A stretch of DNA of 64,000 nucleotides from a bacterium SCSIO 12741 (GTDB taxonomy: Bacteria > Bacteroidota > Bacteroidia > Flavobacteriales_G > Salibacteraceae). The stretch is from contig CP073749.1 of the NCBI GenBank assembly GCA_024398055.1, positions 1,674,594 to 1,738,593 on the forward strand, written 5' to 3'. Position numbers and translations under genes: made by a program. Below, piece by piece: positions 26,582-33,331 of the stretch. A model generated the notes under the pieces. The model saw nothing but the letters and a program-made list of their open reading frames with translations. It was not told the DNA's origin and made no database searches. The number at the start of each line of letters is the position of its first letter. Within the stretch, counting starts at the first letter, position 1.

Positions 26582-27166
26582 TTATTTGTAGTTGAGTCGG
26601 AACTTACCTTCTGTCACGGTAACCTTGTCTGAATAGTCTGGGTTTTGTGGATCATTCCAATCCGGGAATACGGCGGTAAACTCAAAGGTTCCTTCAATTT
26701 TAACACCGTCGAAATGGGTCACCACGATTTGGCCCGTAGTTATTCCGTCTTTGGCCAACTTCTCGCTACAGTCGTAGGTTTTGAGCGGGTTCGTTGTCAG
26801 CCATTGGCAACTTACATTATTGGGCCCACCAACTGGATAGGTACCCACACTATCAAATTCGAAGAACCAGAGATTGATAGATTGGGTGGTGGAATCTGCT
26901 CCTTTGAGGTGGTGTTGCCCAAAGTTTATTCGAGCATAAGAGAAGCGGTTCTCGTCATCATCCTTAGAGAGGAAATCTTTGCCGTCAATTTTGCATTGAA
27001 TGTACTCTCCCTGAGTGACGGGATTGTTGTTGTTATTTGAGTTATTGTTCGTTGTAGTGGTCGTGGTAGTCGGAGTTTCTGGTTCGGGCGTTTCTTCTTT
27101 TTTACAGGAGTAAAACACGAGAAGAAGGGCCAGTGCCGAGAGCCCAAGTTTTGCAGCTTTTTTCAT
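26582..27166 (-). CDS. Lipoprotein, DUF6252-like
   Basis: This 194-residue protein has a lipoprotein signal (LLLVFYSCKKE, cysteine near 21) followed by a low-complexity Pro/Thr/Asn linker (residues 26-50) and a small all-beta domain with GTFEFTAVFPDW and VTVTEGKFRLNYK at the end. The layout matches small Bacteroidota lipoproteins of the DUF6252 kind, whose function is not known. It is convergent with the NarL-type regulator. Confidence 0.75.
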   Translation of the reverse strand: MKKAAKLGLSALALLLVFYSCKKEETPEPETPTTTTTTTNNNSNNNNNPVTQGEYIQCKIDGKDFLSKDDDENRFSYARINFGQHHLKGADSTTQSINLWFFEFDSVGTYPVGGPNNVSCQWLTTNPLKTYDCSEKLAKDGITTGQIVVTHFDGVKIEGTFEFTAVFPDWNDPQNPDYSDKVTVTEGKFRLNYK

Positions 27167-27197
27167 AACGATCTAATTTTTGAATTGCAGATTAGAC

Positions 27198-27225
27198 CAA
27201 AGCTACCGGACTCATTTCCTCCAAA
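27198..27225 (-). promoter_or_regulatory. Promoter of the lipoprotein gene
   Basis: The minus strand has TTTG (27225-27222), a 16-base spacer and TAGCTTTG (27205-27198), an exact -7 match, 32 bp upstream of the lipoprotein ATG. The spacer is 1-2 bases shorter than usual. Confidence 0.5.
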
Positions 27226-27252
27226 AAATAGAGTAATTCCCGTATTTTTCAG

Positions 27253-27738
27253 CTACATACTTGCTGCGATTAAGGCACAAGTGAGAAATAACGAAATGAC
27301 GAAAACCGTTTGCTTTAGGGTTCGCTTGCTTTTCGTTTTCAAATGCTGCAACTCTTGTTGATCTTGTTTTTGCCGATGCATTTGTTGTATACACGGAATG
27401 AGTTGTGAGAATGCACGGCTGTTGTTGATGATGTAGTCACAGGCACCATGGCGGAGCAATTGTAAAGCTCGCTGTAAATGGTTTTCAACATCAGAGAGAA
27501 TAACCGTGGGCAAAACCTCAGGACGGCTTATCAATCGGCGGATTTCCCGGTAGGAGATATCAGAGTCTGCCGATTCAAGGATAATTAAGCAGGAGAAGGC
27601 ACCAGGTACATTCAAGGTTTTCCATTGTTGAGGATGAAAACAGTTGACCAGGTAATTTCCTGAAGATTCTATTTGTTGGGCCCATCCCAGCGCTTTTGCC
27701 GGGGAATTGGAAACGATGGCAATTTTTTGAGGAGTCAT
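27253..27738 (-). CDS. Degenerate receiver-domain protein with C-terminal membrane helix
   Basis: This 161-residue protein has the receiver fold pattern: IAIVSNSPAKALGWAQQI, a third strand CLIILESADSD, TVILSD, and LLRHGACDYIINNSRAF. It lacks the acidic pair of strand 1 and the phospho-acceptor aspartate at the end of strand 3 (Glu stands there), so it should not be phosphorylated normally. The C-terminus is a helix of about 18 hydrophobic residues (TVFVISLFLTCALIAASM) that would tether it to the membrane. It is the last gene of an EPS operon, 9 bp after the wecA-like gene, and resembles the intact receiver protein at 42846-43304 in overall plan. I infer a scaffolding or regulatory role in polysaccharide assembly. 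Confidence 0.65.
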   Translation of the reverse strand: MTPQKIAIVSNSPAKALGWAQQIESSGNYLVNCFHPQQWKTLNVPGAFSCLIILESADSDISYREIRRLISRPEVLPTVILSDVENHLQRALQLLRHGACDYIINNSRAFSQLIPCIQQMHRQKQDQQELQHLKTKSKRTLKQTVFVISLFLTCALIAASM

Positions 27739-27747
27739 GGGTTTCGT

Positions 27748-28862
27748 TTATCGTTCGAGTAAATAGTTTTTTTGACGGTTGATATGTTGCATTTGACGTA
27801 GCTGCGCAATTCTTGATCGGATGCGGAGCAAACGCTTGATGGCCATAAATTCGGAGAAAAACACCGTTGTTCCAGCCAATATGATAGCCTTGCTGAAGAG
27901 GTCTAAGGAGGTAAAATCAAGCCCGAAGGAGATGATGATCAACACAACCTCCAAGGCATAAAGAGTAAGTGCAGCTCCCTGATGACCTAAGCGATGTCGA
28001 AGCAAGCTATGGTGCAAGTGACTTCGGTCAGGGTGAAAAGGCGACTTACCCATGAGTAAGCGCAAGGAAAAGACGCGAAGTGTATCGTATACGGGTAGCA
28101 TGAATGCCCCAGAAGTAAGGTCATTGAAAATCCACTTTCCAGGTTTTGGGTAGACACCACGCCAAATACCGCCAGAATAAATCCAACAACGAGTGACCCA
28201 TTATCGCCCAGAAATATTTTGGAAGGATGGAAATTGTGCTTGAGAAAAGCGAGCAAACAAACAACCATTCCTGAGGATAATAACATGAACTCCACTTGTC
28301 CTTGAACCCAGAAAACGGAGGCAAACAGGAGGCTCAAAATCACACCAATTCCACCGGCCAATCCATCGATTCCATCCATGAGGTTAATCGCGTTTGTGAT
28401 ACCCGTTATCACCAATACGGTAAGTAGGTATTGCACCATAAAAGGAAGCTCTCCGTCAAATCCGATTCCAAACAACGACTCGATTCGAATACCTGCGGCA
28501 AAAACCAGGGAAGCGGCGGCAAACTGAATGAAGAGTTTTAGGGTCGCTCTCATCTCTTTAAGGTCGTCACGCAAACCGGTAAAAAACAAGGCGATAATGC
28601 CGAGACCAACAGCGAACCAGGTAACCGGATCATGTAAAAAGATGAAAGAAAACAGCATGGGGGTTAATCCAATCATGACGGCTACTCCACCCAAAGCTGG
28701 TTTTGGCGTTGCGTGTTTTTTGCGTTCGTCGGGTTCGTCGAGCAAGCGGTGCTTCACGGCGTATTGAATAATTTTTGGGATGAGGAAGTGAGTTATTAAA
28801 CCCATTCCGGCAAGGGCTAAACCTGCCAACAAAACGATCAGTAAAGGGTAAATCTGTTCCAT
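27748..28862 (-). pseudogene. wecA: Frameshifted WecA/TagO-like undecaprenyl-phosphate sugar phosphotransferase
   Basis: Two reading frames together make one complete transferase of the MraY/WecA family, which attaches the first sugar phosphate to undecaprenyl phosphate in EPS or O-antigen synthesis. The N-terminal part, from the ATG at 28862, has DEPDERKKHATPKPALGGVA, NAINLMDGIDGLAGG and KIFLGDNGSLVVG. The C-terminal part, in another frame, has LPVYDTLRVF and SPFHPDRSHLHHSLL, the conserved HxxHH-type end. The frames meet at 28107-28110, a run of four C on the plus strand; one more C would restore a single frame. This is either a true mutation or an assembly error. The first frame alone runs on out of frame to 27987. 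Confidence 0.85.
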
Positions 28863-28883
28863 ATCAAGGGTGTTTTTTAGGGT

Positions 28884-30095
28884 TTAATATTCGTCGTCGT
28901 CAAAAAAGAGTCTTTGATTCAATAAATGAGCTTTGCCCGTTTTAATCAGGAGTTGTGGCTCCAGTGAGCGGGTAGAACTGAAAATCGATTTCTTCTGGTA
29001 GTTGTAGTCAAAGCCGAAGATCAATCGGGCGTACTTTCCTGCAATTTCCGACCATTCGTATCGGTCTTTGGCAATCCGCTTCATGGTTTTACCATTCTTG
29101 GTGTAGTCGGCAATTCTTTTCTCCTTCAGCACCTGGGTGAGGTCGTCGCTATTTTCAAAGTAGAAAGCCTTCCCTTCTGTAGTTGCCCGGTTGTAGGAAA
29201 CATCAAAAGCAATGATGGGCAGCCCCAGGTACATGGCCTCTACCAGCGATGGATTGGTTCCTCCGGCACTATGGCCATGAACGTACACGTAGCAGTTGGA
29301 CCGCAACTTGTCCAATTCTTTTTGATCGTATATGGGATCCAGTAAATGCAAGTGAGAATAGGAGCTGTACTTGGCTTTAAGTTCTTGACCGTAAGGGCTG
29401 TTTTCCCAGTTGCCTACTATTACATAAGGCTTGTCGGGCTGCGACTTAAAGGTTTCAAGTAATACATGGATGTTGTTCTCGGGCTCAATTCGACAAACCG
29501 TGAAAGCATAAAACTGCTGAAGAAAGGAATACTTAGCCCGATCAGCCTTGTTGATTCTTCTGGAGCGAGCATGATTACCTCCGTACTCTATGAGGTGACT
29601 TAGGGTTTTGTAGTAACGACCGGTGTATCGTTTGATGGATTCATTATCCGTTATATCAGCGTCGCTAAAACGTACGGCGAGGTATTCCGAAAACTTCAAG
29701 AACGCCCGAATCGGTTTGCTCCACTTGCCCCGTTTCCACTCCAAGCCATCAATGTTTACAATGATGCGTTTGCGGGAAAAGAGTTTGACAAAGGGTAAAA
29801 CAATGCAACCCGATACACCCAAAATGATCAGCGTATCTGCAAAAATGAGGGCATGTAGAATGGAGATGATGTCGTAGGGGATGCTTTGAAGTCCGTTGGC
29901 ATTGAGTGGTAAATGATACAGGCGAGCCTTCTTGTAGTATTTGGTTCGCTCCGATTTGGAGTAATACCGATTGCTGCAATACACACTCATCTCAAAACGA
30001 TCTCCCAATTGGTCAACCAGGTTATCGGCGAGGGTTTCAAATCCCCCGTATCGTGCAGGGACTCCAGCTGTACCTATGATGGCGATCTTTTTCAT
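28884..30095 (-). CDS. Glycosyltransferase with DUF1972 N-terminal domain (GT4)
   Basis: This 403-residue protein begins with KKIAIIGTAGVPARYGGFET, the signature of the DUF1972 rhamnosyltransferase-like group, and has a GT4-type donor domain with FYAFTVCRIEPENNIHVLL and HGHSAGGTNPSLVEAMYLGL. It transfers a sugar from a nucleotide donor to the growing lipid-linked oligosaccharide; the sugar is unknown. It is the first gene of EPS operon C. The gap before it carries a TGGCACG element 37 bp upstream and a TCTCnnnnAGAGA palindrome 118 bp upstream of the start. Confidence 0.88.
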   Translation of the reverse strand: MKKIAIIGTAGVPARYGGFETLADNLVDQLGDRFEMSVYCSNRYYSKSERTKYYKKARLYHLPLNANGLQSIPYDIISILHALIFADTLIILGVSGCIVLPFVKLFSRKRIIVNIDGLEWKRGKWSKPIRAFLKFSEYLAVRFSDADITDNESIKRYTGRYYKTLSHLIEYGGNHARSRRINKADRAKYSFLQQFYAFTVCRIEPENNIHVLLETFKSQPDKPYVIVGNWENSPYGQELKAKYSSYSHLHLLDPIYDQKELDKLRSNCYVYVHGHSAGGTNPSLVEAMYLGLPIIAFDVSYNRATTEGKAFYFENSDDLTQVLKEKRIADYTKNGKTMKRIAKDRYEWSEIAGKYARLIFGFDYNYQKKSIFSSTRSLEPQLLIKTGKAHLLNQRLFFDDDEY

Positions 30096-30116
30096 GAATT
30101 CTTTTTCTACTCTTTA

Positions 30117-30132
30117 TGTCAGAGTCGTGCCA
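30117..30132 (-). promoter_or_regulatory. Candidate sigma-54 promoter of EPS operon C
   Basis: The minus strand reads TGGCACGACTCTGACA. The -24 half (TGGCACG) matches the sigma-54 consensus exactly. The -12 half (TGACA against TTGCW) is poor. It lies 37 bp upstream of the start at 30095 and about 81 bp from the centre of the palindrome at 30207. Confidence 0.5.
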
Positions 30133-30188
30133 GAAGAAGAATGTGTTGAAAATCAAGTGTTTAATGGTTTTTGGTAAGGAATTGTTAT

Positions 30189-30219
30189 TCTCTTGTGAGG
30201 ACGGATTCTCTTTTAGAGA
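30189..30219. promoter_or_regulatory. Paired TCTC-n5-GAGA palindromes, candidate activator site (operon C)
   Basis: The strong site TCTCTTTTAGAGA (30207-30219) and the weaker TCTCTTGTGAGGA (30189-30201) start 18 bp apart. The strong site touches the stop codon of the upstream glycosyltransferase gene. The same motif occurs in three other gaps of this locus. Confidence 0.6.
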
Positions 30220-31314
30220 TTAGGCACTTAAGGTTTGTTGTTCAATGCGGGAGTTCATTACTTCTGGGGTGAAGAAGCGAGAACCGGTTCGGGCGGCTCT
30301 TGAAAACTCTTCGTAGAGCTGCTCGTTTCGAGCTAATTGATCAATTTTTTGCACCATTTCACCCTTGTTGTCAACATGAATAGCATAACCGTTGCGCTGA
30401 TCCTCGATCACTTCCGTAATTCCGCCAACCGGTGGAACGATTACAGGGAGGCCATAGGATAATGCTTCTAAGGCTGTTAAGCCAAAGGTTTCTACCCATT
30501 GATCGGGGTGCGATAAGTTGAGAACCAAATGTGCTTTTTCATAAAATGGGTGCACGTTTTTGGTCGCTGCATGAAGCTCTAAGTTAGAAGGCAAGGACTG
30601 ATCGATAAAGAATTGGTCGAGTTCCACAGAAGAAGCGTTTACCACCAACACAAATTGAAGATTAGGTAGTTTCCGAGCCAGTTCCACAAAGTCATTAACG
30701 CCTTTATAGGTCCGAAGGGAGCAGAGCATAAGCACAGTGAAAGGCTTATGTAAGGATGGAATGGATTGCGAAGATTTTTCAATGAATTCGGGAGTAAGTG
30801 AATTGTACACCACTTCGCCAGGCACCCCGATAAGTTCTTCGGCTTGCTTCAAATATCCTGAAACGTAGTAAGCCTTAGTGGCACAAAACTGAGCCACCTT
30901 TTTTAGAAACCACTTCAGTTGACGTGGATTCAAACTGGTTTCGTGAATGTGGTATATCACCTTCCTACCGGTTAACTTTCCGGCCAGGGCAGCACCAAAG
31001 GGCAGCAGGGTGTTGACATAAATGATGGCATCTTCCTTTCGGTATTTTAGAATCATAAAAAACAAAGCCACCTGACTGGCCAAAAAAGAGTAGAGCTGAA
31101 GCCATTTGTTTTCATGCCGTTTATACCCTAATTCCACTCGATTAACGCCCTTTAGATCTTGCAAGAAACCTTTGTTACCAGTGCTCGAGGTGAACAAATC
31201 GGCGGGGTGTCCTTGATTAGCAAAGTGATCAATGACTTGAGATAAAACCTTTGGACTACCGCTGAGGTCGTCCATCAAATGAACAAAAACCAGTTTTGTT
31301 TTAGGCAGAGACAT
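30220..31314 (-). CDS. GT4 family glycosyltransferase
   Basis: This is a 364-residue GT-B fold enzyme. The N-terminal acceptor domain begins SLPKTKLVFVHLMDDLSGSP. The donor domain contains FTVLMLCSLRTYKGVNDFV and the GT4 glutamate segment TFGLTALEALSYGLPVIVPP. An open frame from 31440 exists, but the ATG at 31314 directly precedes the first beta strand and overlaps the upstream gene by 14 bp, as expected for coupled genes. It is the last gene of EPS operon B. Confidence 0.88.
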   Translation of the reverse strand: MSLPKTKLVFVHLMDDLSGSPKVLSQVIDHFANQGHPADLFTSSTGNKGFLQDLKGVNRVELGYKRHENKWLQLYSFLASQVALFFMILKYRKEDAIIYVNTLLPFGAALAGKLTGRKVIYHIHETSLNPRQLKWFLKKVAQFCATKAYYVSGYLKQAEELIGVPGEVVYNSLTPEFIEKSSQSIPSLHKPFTVLMLCSLRTYKGVNDFVELARKLPNLQFVLVVNASSVELDQFFIDQSLPSNLELHAATKNVHPFYEKAHLVLNLSHPDQWVETFGLTALEALSYGLPVIVPPVGGITEVIEDQRNGYAIHVDNKGEMVQKIDQLARNEQLYEEFSRAARTGSRFFTPEVMNSRIEQQTLSA

Positions 31315-32599
31315 AGGCGTCGTTTTTAGTTTGAGGGGTAAATTGTTGTTTGGAAAAAGCAGCCTGAGAATGACCCAAAACCTGGTCGTATACATCACGC
31401 AATTGCAAGCCTCTTTGATCCCAGGCAAACCATTGCTCAAAATGAGAGCGAGCTTGACGAGATAGCTGTTTTCTCTGAATGGGGTTGTAATACAATTCGG
31501 TCAAGCGGTTAGCAAACTGGATAACAGTGTAGTCATACTCACCATAAGGAACCTTGCGACCACAGGAATTGTCTACAAACTCTCCGGGACCTTCGTTGTC
31601 AAAACAAATGACAGGAAGACCATAAGAAAGGGCTTCAGATACGACCATTCCAGCACCTTCGTGCGAGGGAAAAAGAAACACATCTGATTCCTGGTAGATT
31701 TTCATGAGTTCATTCCGATCGATCCAGGAGGTAAAGGTTACCGCCTTATCGATGCCTAAACGTTTGCTCAGGTTTTTCAGGTAATCCTCCAAAGGCCCTT
31801 TTCCGATCAGGTGCAATTGAGATTGTGCTTTTTGATTTTCTGGCAGGCGGTGGTGAAACCGGGCAAATGCACGCAACGTAACGTCGAACCCCTTAAGGCT
31901 TACAAACCGTCCAACGGAGAGCACCTTGAAGCCTTCTCCATGTACTGTTTTTTGATCATTGTGCCATTCGGAAGCCACGCTTGGCATGTATTCCCATTGT
32001 TTGGCATCCAAGCGAAGTTCTTTGGCCACACCGGAGTGCATCGCTAAAACCTTATTGGATTTTTTCTTGGTCAAAAACACAAAGGGATCCAGGTTCCAAA
32101 AGAACTTTTTGGCCAACCAGGTCATGGAGTTCTTCAGCTTGTCTTTGAAGGGTTTTCCCGATTGAACAAAGGCTGCTGGAATTTTGGGGTGATGTCCAAC
32201 AGGACCCCAAACCAAAGGTTTGCCTAAAGTCCATAAAAAAGAGGGAGTCCAATCGTTGTGGAAATTGAGGTTGTGAGTGATATCAAATTTGAGTTTTTGA
32301 GCCAGCACAAACAGGGGCAAAGTCATTTGCCAGAGGTAGAAATACAGGAGTGCTCCCTGACCTTTTCTTTTCCAGGCCCGAAGAATGTAAGGCCAATCAA
32401 AGTAGTAGAACGAGATGTTCTTGTAGCGCGAATCAGGATTGGCCCGCTGGTATTTTTCGATGGCTTCCCGGTTGTTTTTTCGGGTCACCACCAAGATGCG
32501 ATTAAAGCGGGCTATTTGTAGAACAAAGTTCCATCCCATTCCATCTTCAGATCCTTTGTATGGATTTACGGCGTATGCTGAGGCTAAAATTGTAGTCAT
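31301..32599 (-). CDS. GT4 family glycosyltransferase
   Basis: This 432-residue enzyme starts at the ATG at 32599 (TTILASAYAVNPYKGSEDGM, the first strand and the Gly-rich acceptor loop). The donor domain has FKVLSVGRFVSLKGFDVTL and SHEGAGMVVSEALSYGLPVI with the conserved E-x7-E. The longer frame from 32731 adds 44 residues that overlap the acyltransferase gene and look unlike protein. It stands between the acyltransferase and the second GT4 gene in EPS operon B. Confidence 0.9.
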   Translation of the reverse strand: MTTILASAYAVNPYKGSEDGMGWNFVLQIARFNRILVVTRKNNREAIEKYQRANPDSRYKNISFYYFDWPYILRAWKRKGQGALLYFYLWQMTLPLFVLAQKLKFDITHNLNFHNDWTPSFLWTLGKPLVWGPVGHHPKIPAAFVQSGKPFKDKLKNSMTWLAKKFFWNLDPFVFLTKKKSNKVLAMHSGVAKELRLDAKQWEYMPSVASEWHNDQKTVHGEGFKVLSVGRFVSLKGFDVTLRAFARFHHRLPENQKAQSQLHLIGKGPLEDYLKNLSKRLGIDKAVTFTSWIDRNELMKIYQESDVFLFPSHEGAGMVVSEALSYGLPVICFDNEGPGEFVDNSCGRKVPYGEYDYTVIQFANRLTELYYNPIQRKQLSRQARSHFEQWFAWDQRGLQLRDVYDQVLGHSQAAFSKQQFTPQTKNDAYVSA

Positions 32600-32612
32600 G
32601 ATTTTGGGGTGT

Positions 32613-33320
32613 TTAAGCCACTTTTGGGGTGACGATTCTTTCTTTGATTTTTCGAGCTGGAACACCAGCAATGACGGAGTTGGCGGGAAAACTTTTGGTG
32701 ATGACCGATCCGGCAGCCACCACACAACCATCGCCCAGGGTTACTCCATCCAAAACGGTGACTTTGGATCCAATCCAGCAGTTTTTACCGATGTTAATTC
32801 CCTGGCGGCTAACGCCTTGAAAGCGAATTTCCTGATCCAACCTTCCGAAGTGGTGATTTTCTGGGTGGCAACTGAAGTACTGACCTATAATACAACCTTC
32901 CCCAAGGGTCAGTCCTCCAGCCCCGCCCAGATAGGCAAATTCCCCAATCCCGACGTTATTTCCTATGTGTATGAATTGACCGATTTGGCCAAATGAAGTG
33001 GAAATGATAAGCCGACTAAAGGCTCCGATTCCTACGTTGTTTCCAATTTTGATTTTACCTGAACCCAGGGCGCTTAAGCAAACGTGATCTTCAATTTTTA
33101 CCCAGCGACCCAGGGAGATTTTACTGAGATAGTGAAACTGAACTCCGCGGCCCAAAAGAACCTTGTTTGGAATTCGTCCTCTTAGGATCAGTTTTCCGGA
33201 TCGTGCCCAGGCCATCAACTTTTCAGTAAAAAGCTCGATTACCATGGAGGTGGTTACAGCCGGACCAAAGGCAAATTGAGGGTTTCTCAGACGGATAATG
33301 CGTTCTATAATAGCTTTCAT
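32613..33320 (-). CDS. Left-handed beta-helix acyltransferase (WbbJ type)
   Basis: This 235-residue protein carries repeated hexapeptides (KIKIGNNVGIGAFSRL, QFIHIGNNVGIGEFAYL, INIGKNCWIGSKVTV, VTLGDGCVVAAGSVI) that fold as a left-handed beta helix. The HPENHHFGR segment supplies the catalytic histidine of the xenobiotic/maltose acyltransferase group. It probably acetylates a sugar of the EPS repeat unit. It lies 11 bp after the fusion gene and 13 bp before the next glycosyltransferase. Confidence 0.88.
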   Translation of the reverse strand: MKAIIERIIRLRNPQFAFGPAVTTSMVIELFTEKLMAWARSGKLILRGRIPNKVLLGRGVQFHYLSKISLGRWVKIEDHVCLSALGSGKIKIGNNVGIGAFSRLIISTSFGQIGQFIHIGNNVGIGEFAYLGGAGGLTLGEGCIIGQYFSCHPENHHFGRLDQEIRFQGVSRQGINIGKNCWIGSKVTVLDGVTLGDGCVVAAGSVITKSFPANSVIAGVPARKIKERIVTPKVA

Positions 33321-33331
33321 AAGGCGGAGAT

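Noticed and set aside
28107-28110. Phase variation in the wecA-like gene
   Set aside because: The homopolymer is only four bases; phase-variable tracts are normally eight or more. A plain mutation or assembly error is more likely.
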